From contig JAGXIF010000029.1 in NCBI GenBank assembly GCA_024635755.1, positions 1 through 64,000 of the forward strand: DNA of 64,000 nt, written 5' to 3'. Under the pieces are notes generated by a model. It was not told the DNA's origin, searched no databases, and saw only the letters and a program-made list of their open reading frames with translations. Both the position numbers and the translations under genes were made by a program. Positions 54,528-63,088 of the stretch are shown piece after piece. The DNA is from Halothiobacillus sp. (GTDB taxonomy: Bacteria; Pseudomonadota; Gammaproteobacteria; Halothiobacillales; Halothiobacillaceae). Each line of letters opens with the position of its first letter. Position 1 is the stretch's first letter.

Positions 54528-55718
54528 TTACATTGCAACTTTAGTGCATGTTCGCAAGGTAGACAGGAGTTTTTGTATATCGTTCTCGTCGTGGGCCGCG
54601 CTGAAGGTAATCCGCAAGCGCGAACCGCCGCGAGGCACAGTGGGCGGCCGAATCGCCGGCACCACCAAACCCTCCTCGAGCAGCGCGTCGGCCATCGCCA
54701 TCGCCCGGGCGCTGTCGCCCACCAGCAAGGGCTGAATGGGCGTGCTCGAAGGCATCAGGGCCAGCCCGCCCATGCCGGCGACCTCGTCCCGAAAGCGGCT
54801 CACCAGTGCCTGCAAGTGGTGGCGCCGCGAGGGCTCGTCACGCACGATGGCCAGCGCCTGGCGCGATGCCTCGGCCACCGCCGGGGGCTGGGCCGTGGTA
54901 AAGAGATAGGTCCGGGCCCGCTGGAGCAATACCGCCAGCGGCTCGGCCGCCCCGGCGACGAACGCCCCGGCCGTGCCGAAGGCCTTGCCCAGGGTACCCA
55001 CCCGCAACACGCGCTCGCCCGGAGTGATCCCGGCGGCCTCGAAGCTGCCGCCCCCCTGGTCACCGAGCACGCCGAAGGCGTGGGCCTCGTCCACCACCAG
55101 CCAGGCATCGAAACGCTCGGCCAGATCAACCATTTCGGCGAGCGGTGCACAATCCCCGTCCATGGAGAACACGCCGTCGGTGAGGATCATCCGCTCGCCA
55201 CGGGCGTCACGCAGGCGACGCTCAAGATCGTCGAGATCATTGTGTCGATAGCGCGACAGCCGTGCCCCCGAAAGCCGAACAGCATCCACCAGGGAGGCAT
55301 GGTTGAGGCGATCGGCGACCACGGTATCGCCGCGTCCCATCAGGGCACCGACCACACCCAGGTTGGCCATGTAGCCGGTGGAGAACAGTTGCACGGCATC
55401 CACCGCCAGCCAGTCGGCCAACTCGACTTCCAGTTGCTGGTGCGGGGTGAAATGACCGTTGATCAGATGGGCCGCCCCGGCGCCCACGCCCCAGCGGTCG
55501 ATGCCGCGATGCATGGCCGCTGCCAGGCGCGGGTCATTGGCCAGCCCGAGGTAGTCGTTGCTACAGAAGGTCAGCCGGTCCTGCCTGTCGATCCGCATGT
55601 GCGGGGCCTGTGGCGAGTCGGCCACCTTAAGGCTCCGGGTCAGCCCATCGGCCTCGTGGCGGGCGAGCCACTGTGTCCAGTCATGCTTTGTGATAGCTTG
55701 ATCTCCCACTTGAATCAT
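54528..55718 (-). CDS. bioF: 8-amino-7-oxononanoate synthase
   Basis: PLP enzyme that condenses pimeloyl-ACP (or -CoA) with L-alanine, the first step of biotin ring assembly. 396 residues, family length. The PLP lysine is in RVGTLGKAFGTAGAF; DGVFSMDGDCAPL and VVDEAHAFGVLG are also characteristic. The rest of the bio operon is not adjacent, so bioF is detached here. It is divergent from the histidine kinase with only 32 nt between the starts. Confidence 0.9.
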   Translation of the reverse strand: MIQVGDQAITKHDWTQWLARHEADGLTRSLKVADSPQAPHMRIDRQDRLTFCSNDYLGLANDPRLAAAMHRGIDRWGVGAGAAHLINGHFTPHQQLEVELADWLAVDAVQLFSTGYMANLGVVGALMGRGDTVVADRLNHASLVDAVRLSGARLSRYRHNDLDDLERRLRDARGERMILTDGVFSMDGDCAPLAEMVDLAERFDAWLVVDEAHAFGVLGDQGGGSFEAAGITPGERVLRVGTLGKAFGTAGAFVAGAAEPLAVLLQRARTYLFTTAQPPAVAEASRQALAIVRDEPSRRHHLQALVSRFRDEVAGMGGLALMPSSTPIQPLLVGDSARAMAMADALLEEGLVVPAIRPPTVPRGGSRLRITFSAAHDENDIQKLLSTLRTCTKVAM

Positions 55719-55750
55719 GCCCCGCCGCCATCGGCCCCGAGGTCCGCCCC

Positions 55751-57763
55751 ATGCGTCTGCCGGTCAATATCTTCCTGTGGACCTTTACCGCCACACTGGT
55801 GCCGCTGGTGCTGCTGGTCTGGGGCGTGACCAGCTACAGCGAGCAGCGCTTCCAGGAAGAGATCACTCGCGAGATCGATGAAAACATCGACTCGGTGATC
55901 GGCGAGATGAGCAATCGGATGCGCTACGAGCGGCAAGTGGTCGAGGGCATCGGTCAGGCGCAGGAAATCCAGACGATGCTCAACGCGTTGATGGCATCGT
56001 CGGTGGGCATTCGACACCCCGAGCTGACCTCGATGCGGATCAACGCCAACCGCTTTCTCGCCGGCCTGCAGCGCACCGTTCCCGGGCTGGGCAGTATCCG
56101 CATTCTGGATGCGGCCGGCAACACGATCATCAAGGTGACCCTCGGCCGGGTGGCCTCGCCGGCCTTCGAGAGCCTCGGCCAGGTCAACTACGTCGAGGAG
56201 GAGTTCGACAACGAGGCCTTCCTGGAGCGACTACAGAGCCTGCCCTCCGACCAGATCAGCTTCATGACCCTGCCCATGGCCTTCGGTGACGCCCTGCCCG
56301 ACCGGGAGCCCAGCACGCTCTACGCCGTTCGGCCATTGCGCAATGTCGATGACCGCACCGCCGGCTACGTGGTGGTCAACACCTTCGGCGAGCACCTCGA
56401 CCAGATCCTGTCGTTCTCCCCCCGCCCGCGCGACGGCAAAATCATGATCATCGAACACAACCCCGGGCTGCCCGATCGCGATGGGCTGGTGCTCTACGAT
56501 GACGAGCGCAACCTGGGATTCATCTCGCCCTTCGAAAACGGCTCGGTACCCGCCGAATACAATGCCCGCCGCATCGACGATGGCGCCTTCTGGAACGCGG
56601 CCGTGGCCGAGTCGAACGGCGTCCACCTCGACGCGGACGCCGGCTCGCGCTACTACTATCAGGAATATCACCCCTACCCGCAGAGCCTGACGTCGTGGTT
56701 CGTGGCGTTCAAGTTGCCGGCCGACATCACCAGCGCCCCGTTCCGTGACATTCGCCTGAGCCTGTTCGGTTTCGGCCTGCTGGCCCTGCTCATGAGCCTG
56801 TTGCTCGCCGGACTGGGCGCACGCCACTTCGCCCGGCCGATCACCCGCCTGTCCCAGTCGCTCAAGCAGTTTGCCGACGGCCAGCGTGACCAACCGATCC
56901 CGGTCGACTCGAGCACCACCGAGGTGCGCCAGTTGCAGACCTCGTTCCGCTACCTGACCGAACAGCTCGCCAGCGAGGCCCGTCGGCGCGATCGGGCCGA
57001 GAAGAAGGCCCTCCAGCAGGCCAAGCTGGCCTCCATCGGCGAGATGGCGGCCGGGATCGGCCACGAGATCAACAACCCGCTCAACAACATCCTGACGCTC
57101 ACGCGCCTGATCGAACGACAGATCCCCTCGGAAGACCATGCCACGCACGAGGACATGCGGGATCTGCGCGCCGAGGCGCTGCGTGCCAGTCGCATCGTCC
57201 GCGGCGTCATGAACTTCGCCCGCCAACTGCCCCCCGAGCATGAAACCGTCGAACTGGCCGACTGGCTCGAGGAAGTCGTCGACCGCATGGAACCCGAGGC
57301 CATGGAGGCCGACGTGCACCTGGCCCTGCTCAGCGCCACGGCCCGGTGCCAGGCCGAATTCGACCCCGCGCAGATGGAGCAGGTCGTAACCAACCTGATT
57401 CGCAACGCGATCCACGCCAGCTCGGTGGGCGGACATATACTGATACAGGCCGAGTGCCTCGCGGACAGCATCCGCATCGAATTTCGCGACGAGGGCAGCG
57501 GCCTGCCGCCAGACCTGATCGATCAGATATTCGATCCGTTCTTCACCACCAAGGAAGTCGACAGGGGCACCGGGCTGGGTCTGTCGATCAGCCTCGGCAT
57601 CGTGCAATACCATGGTGGCGAACTGAGCCTGGCAAACCGCCGCGATGCCGGCGAGCCGGATGCCAGCGGCGTGATCGCACGCGTGACCCTACCCAAGAGC
57701 AAGGCCCGGCCGCGCGTGATCCAACAGAACGACACACCCAATCCCCCGACGGCCAGACCATGA
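55751..57763 (+). CDS. Membrane sensor histidine kinase (NtrB/DctB-like)
   Basis: Sensor of a two-component system, 670 residues. Membrane helix at about 8-28, a large periplasmic domain (about 30-335), a second helix (about 338-358), HAMP, then a HisKA domain with the phosphoacceptor H438 in GEMAAGIGHEINNPLNNIL and a HATPase domain (NLIRNAIHAS, FRDEGSGLPPDL, GTGLGLSISLGI). The stop overlaps the start of the NtrC-type regulator (ATGA). Position beside a sigma-54 promoter for soxYZ suggests that it senses a sulfur-related or redox signal, which is inference. Confidence 0.93.
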   Translation: MRLPVNIFLWTFTATLVPLVLLVWGVTSYSEQRFQEEITREIDENIDSVIGEMSNRMRYERQVVEGIGQAQEIQTMLNALMASSVGIRHPELTSMRINANRFLAGLQRTVPGLGSIRILDAAGNTIIKVTLGRVASPAFESLGQVNYVEEEFDNEAFLERLQSLPSDQISFMTLPMAFGDALPDREPSTLYAVRPLRNVDDRTAGYVVVNTFGEHLDQILSFSPRPRDGKIMIIEHNPGLPDRDGLVLYDDERNLGFISPFENGSVPAEYNARRIDDGAFWNAAVAESNGVHLDADAGSRYYYQEYHPYPQSLTSWFVAFKLPADITSAPFRDIRLSLFGFGLLALLMSLLLAGLGARHFARPITRLSQSLKQFADGQRDQPIPVDSSTTEVRQLQTSFRYLTEQLASEARRRDRAEKKALQQAKLASIGEMAAGIGHEINNPLNNILTLTRLIERQIPSEDHATHEDMRDLRAEALRASRIVRGVMNFARQLPPEHETVELADWLEEVVDRMEPEAMEADVHLALLSATARCQAEFDPAQMEQVVTNLIRNAIHASSVGGHILIQAECLADSIRIEFRDEGSGLPPDLIDQIFDPFFTTKEVDRGTGLGLSISLGIVQYHGGELSLANRRDAGEPDASGVIARVTLPKSKARPRVIQQNDTPNPPTARP

Positions 57764-59118
57764 ACAGCAACGCGCCTACCGACAAACAACCCGTGATCGC
57801 CTTCGTCGATGATGACGAACGCGCCTCTGACCTGTTCGCCCGCTACGCCCGCACCGAGGGGCTGACGGTGCACGGCTTCCAGTCGGTGGAAAGCGCCCAG
57901 GATTGGCTAACCGAGAACCCCGTCGACCTGGTGATCTCGGACCTCAAGATGCCGGGCATGAACGGCCTGGATTTTCTCGAATGGCTGCGTGGCCAGTGGC
58001 CGTCGCTGCCCGTGATCCTGATCACCGGCTACTCGACCATCGACAACGCCATCCAGGCGTTGCGCCTGGGGGCGAGCGACTTCATCAAGAAGCCCTACGA
58101 CCCCGAGTCGCTGATCGAGTTAGTCCACCGCCTGCTGGGGGACGAATCGGCTCCGCCGCCGACCGCGATCGACTCGACCGAGCGGGCCATGCTGGGCGCC
58201 TCCCCGGCCATCGAGGCGACCTACCGGATCATCGACAAGATCCGCGACGTGCGCATCAACGTGATGATCGAGGGCGAGTCCGGCTCGGGCAAGGAACTAG
58301 CCGCTCGCGCCACCCACGAGCGTTCGGACTTCGCCCACACCCCTTACATCGTGATCGACTGCGGCGCGCTGACCGACACCTTGTTGGAGAACGAGCTGTT
58401 CGGTCACGAGAAAGGCGCTTTCACCGGGGCGAACGCCGCCAAGACCGGATTGCTGGAGGTCGCCAGCGGCGGCACCGTCTTTCTCGACGAGATCGGCAAT
58501 ATCTCGGATGCCATGCAGGTCAAGCTGCTGCGGGTAGTCCAGGAGCAGGAAATCACCCGGGTTGGCGGCGTGCAGACCATCCCCATCGACGTGCGCTTCA
58601 TCGTCGCCAGCAATCGCAATCTCGCCGAGATGGTCCGGCTGGGCGAATTCCGCCACGACCTGTATCACCGGCTCAATGTCGTGCGCCTACAGATGCCGCC
58701 GCTGCGTGAACGGCGCACGGACATCCCCGTGCTCGCGCAGCATTTCATCGACGAGTTCGCCCGCCGCTTCCACCGTCCGGCAAAGGGGCTGACCGAACGG
58801 GCGCAAAAGGCCATCCTCGACTACCCGTGGCCGGGTAATGTGCGGGAACTGAAGAACGCGATCGAGCGCGCCGTGGCCCTGTCCGACAGCGAGGAAATCG
58901 ACCTCGAACTGGGCGGCGAGGCCACCGCCGCCACCGGCGGCTCCATCGAGACCACTGCCGCCATCGATGCCGACCACCCCACCCTCGAGGAGCTCGAGCG
59001 GCGGTACATCGAGAAAACGCTCGAACACGCCGAGGGCAACCGCGAGAAGACGGCCAGCATTCTCGGCATCAACAAGTCCACCCTGTGGCGCAAGCTGCAG
59101 GGCTACGAGAAGCGCTAG
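57760..59118 (+). CDS. NtrC-family sigma-54-dependent response regulator
   Basis: 452 residues. A receiver domain has phosphoacceptor D61 (DLVISDLKMPG). An AAA+ domain follows with Walker A GESGSGKE, the sigma-54-contacting loop GAFTGA at 219-224 and GGTVFLDEIG. A C-terminal Fis-type helix-turn-helix (NREKTASILGINKSTLWRKL) completes it. It activates RNA polymerase holding sigma-54 from upstream sites. The soxY promoter immediately downstream has a correctly spaced -24/-12 element, the obvious candidate target. The ATG at 57760 overlaps the kinase stop; the longer frame upstream is a shadow. Confidence 0.95.
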   Translation: MNSNAPTDKQPVIAFVDDDERASDLFARYARTEGLTVHGFQSVESAQDWLTENPVDLVISDLKMPGMNGLDFLEWLRGQWPSLPVILITGYSTIDNAIQALRLGASDFIKKPYDPESLIELVHRLLGDESAPPPTAIDSTERAMLGASPAIEATYRIIDKIRDVRINVMIEGESGSGKELAARATHERSDFAHTPYIVIDCGALTDTLLENELFGHEKGAFTGANAAKTGLLEVASGGTVFLDEIGNISDAMQVKLLRVVQEQEITRVGGVQTIPIDVRFIVASNRNLAEMVRLGEFRHDLYHRLNVVRLQMPPLRERRTDIPVLAQHFIDEFARRFHRPAKGLTERAQKAILDYPWPGNVRELKNAIERAVALSDSEEIDLELGGEATAATGGSIETTAAIDADHPTLEELERRYIEKTLEHAEGNREKTASILGINKSTLWRKLQGYEKR

Positions 59119-59139
59119 CCGGTCATGCCTCGGCGTTGG

Positions 59140-59185
59140 TTGCTGCAATGTTTGCCGAGCGTACATTGCATATTGCAATCTGCAA
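59140..59185 (+). promoter_or_regulatory. TTGCA-N3-TGCAA repeats upstream of soxY (candidate activator sites)
   Basis: Three dyads are seen: TTGC-T-GCAA (59140-59148), TTGCA-TAT-TGCAA (59166-59178) and TTGCA-ATC-TGCAA (59173-59185), the last two overlapping. An extra ATTGCA half-site lies at 59165. They stand about 55-95 nt upstream of the -24 element, a usual position for NtrC-type enhancer sites. Confidence 0.65.
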
Positions 59186-59235
59186 TCCGCGCCAGACCTC
59201 GCGCATACACTTTGCGTTTCAACGACTTGCATAGT

Positions 59236-59252
59236 TGGCACGCCCCATGCCT
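59236..59252 (+). promoter_or_regulatory. Sigma-54 promoter of soxYZ
   Basis: TGGCACG (59236-59242), CCCC, then ATGCCT (59247-59252) match TGGCACG-N4-TTGCW, with GG (59237-59238) and GC (59249-59250) exactly 12 nt apart. The predicted transcript would begin near 59262, with a leader of about 34 nt to the soxY ATG. Confidence 0.8.
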
Positions 59253-59295
59253 TATCTAGGGCGTGGACAACCACACATTAACGAGGAGTTAAGAT

Positions 59296-59766
59296 ATGCA
59301 AACCAAGCGTCGCGTATTTCTGAAGGGCAGCCTCGCTGCCAGTGCTGCTGGCCTGGCCGTTGGTGCCGGTCTGCTTTCCCCGCGCACTGTACTGGCCGCC
59401 GATTGGCCGCAGAGCGCATTCGATACCGAAGGCATGGACAACGCCATGGACGAGCTGTTCGGTTCCCATGACGTTGCCGATTCCGGCGACATCAGCGTCA
59501 AGGCCCCGGACATCGCCGAGAACGGCGCTGTGGTTCCGGTCACGATCGAGTCGTCCATTGCTGGCACCAACAAGATTGCGATCATGGTCGCTTCCAACCC
59601 GACCCCGCTGGTTGCTTCTTTCGACCTGATGGGTGCCAACCCGTTCGTCTCCACCCGTATCCGTATGGGTTCGACTGACAACGTGACTGGCGTGGTTCAA
59701 GCTGGTGGCAAGCTGTACAAGGCCGGCAAGGAAGTGAAGGTAACCATCGGTGGCTGCGGCGGCTAA
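59296..59766 (+). CDS. soxY: Thiosulfate-oxidation carrier protein SoxY
   Basis: Periplasmic carrier that holds sulfur intermediates on a C-terminal swinging arm during thiosulfate oxidation. 156 residues. The twin-arginine signal (KRRVFLKGS) exports it folded, usually together with SoxZ. The C-terminus GGCGG carries the sulfur-binding cysteine. A GAGGAG site precedes the ATG. Base composition is lower in G+C than its neighbours and codon use looks optimised, suggesting high expression. The pair stands alone: soxA, X, B, C and D are not in the window. Confidence 0.96.
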   Translation: MQTKRRVFLKGSLAASAAGLAVGAGLLSPRTVLAADWPQSAFDTEGMDNAMDELFGSHDVADSGDISVKAPDIAENGAVVPVTIESSIAGTNKIAIMVASNPTPLVASFDLMGANPFVSTRIRMGSTDNVTGVVQAGGKLYKAGKEVKVTIGGCGG

Positions 59767-59823
59767 TCAGCCTCTACGACCGAAGTCATTGAATACAGAC
59801 AGATAATCCAAGAGGTATAGATT

Positions 59824-60129
59824 ATGTCTACTATCCGCATGCGTATTTCCCCGGCTGGCGACGTTCTTGACGTGAAGGCCCTGGTCCGTCACCCGATGGA
59901 ATCCGGCAACCGCGAAGACAAGTCCACCGGCGAGAAGATCCCGGCGAACTACATCCAGGTACTCAACGTTGAGGTCAACGGTGAGCAGGTGATGCAGGGC
60001 AACCTGTCAGAAGCTGTCTCCAAGAACCCGTACATCAACATCAAGGTACCGGGCAAGAAAGGTGACGAGGTCACGATCTCTTGGACCTCCAACACCGGTG
60101 AGTCCGACGAGGCAAGCCAGGCTGCCTAA
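59824..60129 (+). CDS. soxZ: Thiosulfate-oxidation complex protein SoxZ
   Basis: Partner of SoxY, 101 residues with an immunoglobulin-like beta sandwich and no signal peptide; it is expected to be exported with SoxY by the Tat path. Conserved features are the start STIRMRI, VKALVRHPMESGNR and VPGKKGDEVTISWTSN. AGAGGT stands before the ATG. It follows soxY by 57 nt and ends at a strong terminator. Confidence 0.96.
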   Translation: MSTIRMRISPAGDVLDVKALVRHPMESGNREDKSTGEKIPANYIQVLNVEVNGEQVMQGNLSEAVSKNPYINIKVPGKKGDEVTISWTSNTGESDEASQAA

Positions 60130-60156
60130 GGCAGACTGACAGCGCACTTGATCGAC

Positions 60157-60184
60157 AAGCCCGCCATCCGGCGGGCTTTTTTTT
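60157..60184 (+). terminator. Rho-independent terminator of soxYZ
   Basis: AAGCCCGCC (60157-60165) pairs with GGCGGGCTT (60170-60178) around ATCC, within an eight-base T-run (60177-60184). Confidence 0.92.
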
Positions 60185-60201
60185 GCATCCGGTTTTCTGG
60201 C

Positions 60202-60651
60202 TCAAGGGGTGGGCGCCTCCAGCCAGAAGGTCACCGGTCCGTCGTTGACCAGTTCCACCTGCATGTCCGCGCCGAAACGTCCCGTAGCCACGCCCCCTGG
60301 ATGCGACTCTCGCAAGGCGGTGACAAACACGTCGAACAGCCGGCTGGCATCGGCCGGATCGGCCGCAGGGGTAAAACTGGGACGGTTGCCGCGCTGGGTA
60401 TCGGCCGCCAGCGTGAACTGCGGCACCGCCAGCACCCCGCCACCCTGATCGCGGACCGACCGATTCATGCGCCCGACCTCATCGGGGAACACCCGGTAGT
60501 TCATCACCCGCTCGGCCAACCGCCGTGCCTGGTCCGGGCCGTCGCCCTGCGCCACTCCCACCAGGCAGACCAGGCCCGGACCGATCTCGCCGATCGACTC
60601 GCCGCCCACCCGCACGCATCCATATGTCGCCCGCTGGATCAACGCAATCAT
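60202..60651 (-). CDS. dtd: D-aminoacyl-tRNA deacylase
   Basis: Removes D-amino acids and glycine mischarged on tRNA. 149 residues from [11 protein letters not shown]. The cross-subunit motifs are present as [10 protein letters not shown] (canonically SQFTLAAD, so Ser is Pro here) and GPVTFWLE. The start overlaps the pip stop (ATGA). The Ser-to-Pro change lies close to the active site and is worth noting. Confidence 0.92.
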   Translation of the reverse strand: MIALIQRATYGCVRVGGESIGEIGPGLVCLVGVAQGDGPDQARRLAERVMNYRVFPDEVGRMNRSVRDQGGGVLAVPQFTLAADTQRGNRPSFTPAADPADASRLFDVFVTALRESHPGGVATGRFGADMQVELVNDGPVTFWLEAPTP

Positions 60652-61616
60652 GCCGAACCACCTCCGGAGGCGGACCACTGGTCGGCAAGACGGTCGGTCG
60701 CCCGCACCAATGCATCGATGATCCCCGGCTCACTGGCCGCATGCCCCGCATCGTCGACCACCTCGAAGCCCGCCGAGGGCCAGCGTTCATGCAGGGCATG
60801 GGCCTGGTCGACTGGACAGACCATGTCGTAGCGACCATGGACGATGTGCCCCGGAATATCGGCCAGGGCGTCCATCCCCTCGAGCAGCGGCCGATCAAGA
60901 AACGCGCCGTGGCTGAAGTAATGGTTCTCGATCCGGGCGATCGACAGGGCGTTGTGCGGGTTGGCAAAGTAGTCGACCACCTCGGCCTCGGGGCGCAACG
61001 TGGCGCAACGCCCCTCCCATACCGACCAGGCCTGCGCGGCGTGGTACTGGGCAATCTGATCCGGCCCATTTAGCAGCCGACGATAGGCGGCCACCAGATC
61101 ATCACGCTCCTCGACGGGGATCGGTTCGAGGTAGTCCTGCCAGTAATCCGGGAACACGCGGCTGGCGCCATGCTGGTAGAACCAGTGGATATCCTCGGCG
61201 CGACAAAGGAACACACCTCGCAGGATCAATCCCATCACGCGCTCCGGATGGGCCTGCGCGTAGGCCAGTGCCAGCGTCGACCCCCAGGACCCGCCGAACA
61301 CCAGCCAACGCTCCACCTCCAGTTCCTCGCGGATACGCTCGAGGTCGGCGACCAGGTCGGCGGTGGTGTTCGCCTCGAGCCCGGCGTGCGGGGTGGAACG
61401 CCCTGCCCCGCGCTGATCGGGCAAGATGATCCGGTAACGATCGGGATCGAAGAAACGCCGATGCATCAGCGTGCAACCCGCACCGGGCCCGCCGTGCAGG
61501 AACAGCGCCGGGATGCCGCTCAGGCGCCCGCATTCCTCGACATGCAGGACATGCCCATCGCCAACCGGCAGGCTGTGGTTGACCAGGGTCTCGACAGGGG
61601 GATAGAGCGAACGCAT
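60648..61616 (-). CDS. pip: Proline iminopeptidase
   Basis: Alpha/beta-hydrolase of family S33 that removes N-terminal proline from peptides. 322 residues from MRSLYPPVE. The oxyanion region HGGPGAG, the nucleophile elbow [10 protein letters not shown] and the late acid/base residues ([17 protein letters not shown]) are intact. The longer ORF to 61742 adds an unlikely N-terminus. Coupled to dtd by a 4-nt overlap. Confidence 0.93.
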   Translation of the reverse strand: MRSLYPPVETLVNHSLPVGDGHVLHVEECGRLSGIPALFLHGGPGAGCTLMHRRFFDPDRYRIILPDQRGAGRSTPHAGLEANTTADLVADLERIREELEVERWLVFGGSWGSTLALAYAQAHPERVMGLILRGVFLCRAEDIHWFYQHGASRVFPDYWQDYLEPIPVEERDDLVAAYRRLLNGPDQIAQYHAAQAWSVWEGRCATLRPEAEVVDYFANPHNALSIARIENHYFSHGAFLDRPLLEGMDALADIPGHIVHGRYDMVCPVDQAHALHERWPSAGFEVVDDAGHAASEPGIIDALVRATDRLADQWSASGGGSA

Positions 61617-61897
61617 TCGGGCAGACCTCGTTTGTCTCGGATGACGCACCGCCCCGCGCTTTGGGGGCGGACGGATCGATTCAAGTGTAAACCCTCGTCG
61701 GACGAGACTCATGGCCAGCACGCCAGCCCCATTCAGACGCATCGGGCGTCACGACCTGCCTCACGGCGGTGCACTCGGGCGGCCCGCCACCTGACCAGGC
61801 AGCTGACTATGCACCCGGCCGGGCGGCGGTCGACCCGGCGGCGCAGCTGGTCCACTTATTGCGCTACAGGCCCCCATCCACCAGCCGGAGCCCGCCC

Positions 61898-62164
61898 ATG
61901 TCACAACGCCAGGAAATGCAGCAATGGATCGCCCTCAAGCGCGCATTGGAGAAAGACATGGGGGGCGCGGTCGACATGCAGCGGTATGGCGTCCAGCAGC
62001 GGTTGCTGCGACTGGCCCGGGCCAGCGAAGACCCCGCGGTAATCTCGCTGGCCCGGGCGCTCGAACGTGGCCCCGCGTCGACGAGAGACCGCGAGAAAGA
62101 GCGCCTCGACGAGGGCGAACGCATCAAGGGCTATTACCGCGGTCGCCTCATCTACCGGGATTGA
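61898..62164 (+). CDS. Small hypothetical protein
   Basis: 88 residues from MSQRQEMQQW; GGAG about 10 nt upstream supports this ATG. The composition is highly charged and helical (ALEKDMGGAVDMQRYGVQQ, STRDREKERLDEGERIK), with the tail YYRGRLIYRD. No signal peptide, membrane helix or known motif is seen. I do not recognise the family. It lies before ttcA on the same strand. Confidence 0.6.
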   Translation: MSQRQEMQQWIALKRALEKDMGGAVDMQRYGVQQRLLRLARASEDPAVISLARALERGPASTRDREKERLDEGERIKGYYRGRLIYRD

Positions 62165-62236
62165 CCCCCCCCATGGTGGCTCGCCCGCATCGGCTGGTAA
62201 GATAGCGCGTCCACCAACCCCGCGACCGACACCTTC

Positions 62237-63088
62237 ATGCCCCCTTCCGTCGACACATTCCCCAGCCATTCGGACCATGCCTCCACACAGACGGCCGGCT
62301 GGGCCACGCCGGGCCGCGGACTGCAGAAACTGGTCTCCCGCGCGGTGATGCACTACCGCATGCTTCACCACGGCGACCGGCTGCTGCTGGGCCTGTCCGG
62401 CGGCAAGGACTCGTTGTCGCTGCTACATATCCTGCGGCACATCCAGCGGCGCGCGCCGATCGACTTCTCCATCGCGGCAGTGACCATCGATCCGATGGTG
62501 CCGGGCTTCGACCCCGGGCCACTGGCCGGCTACCTCGAATCCCTGGGCGTGACCTATCACCGGGTGCGCGAGGATATCGTCGGACTGGCCGACGAACACA
62601 TGAGCGGTGATTCCTACTGCTCGTTTTGCTCGCGCCTCAAGCGCGGACTGATCTACCGGCTGGCCCGCGACGAAGGCTACAACGTCCTCGCCCTGGCCCA
62701 GCATCTCGACGACCTGGCCGAGAGCTTCATGATGAGCGCCTTCCATGGCGGCAAGCTCAACACGATGAAGGCGCACTACCTCAATGACGCCGGCGACGTG
62801 CGCATCATCCGGCCGCTGGTCCACGTGCGCGAGTCGGCCCTGATCGATTTCGCCCGTCGCCATCGGCTGCCGGTGATCAACGACAACTGCCCCGCGTGCT
62901 TCGCCATGCCCACCCAGCGCGAGCACTTCAAGCAGTTGCTGGCACAGGAGGAGCAGGCCAACGGCCAGCTGTTCCACTCGCTGAAATCGGCCATGGGGCC
63001 ACTGATCGAGGAAGGAGCGCAGCGGGCGATTGCGCACGCCGAAGCCCAAGCCCATACCGCACCCCTGCCGCGGGATCGGCGCGCATGA
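62237..63088 (+). CDS. ttcA: tRNA 2-thiocytidine(32) synthetase TtcA
   Basis: PP-loop ATPase with an Fe-S cluster that thiolates C32 of certain tRNAs. 283 residues. The ATP loop is LLGLSGGKDSLSLLHIL. Cysteines in YCSFCSRLKRG and NCPACF bind the cluster and hold the active thiol. The stop overlaps the start of the acyltransferase gene (ATGA). Confidence 0.94.
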   Translation: MPPSVDTFPSHSDHASTQTAGWATPGRGLQKLVSRAVMHYRMLHHGDRLLLGLSGGKDSLSLLHILRHIQRRAPIDFSIAAVTIDPMVPGFDPGPLAGYLESLGVTYHRVREDIVGLADEHMSGDSYCSFCSRLKRGLIYRLARDEGYNVLALAQHLDDLAESFMMSAFHGGKLNTMKAHYLNDAGDVRIIRPLVHVRESALIDFARRHRLPVINDNCPACFAMPTQREHFKQLLAQEEQANGQLFHSLKSAMGPLIEEGAQRAIAHAEAQAHTAPLPRDRRA

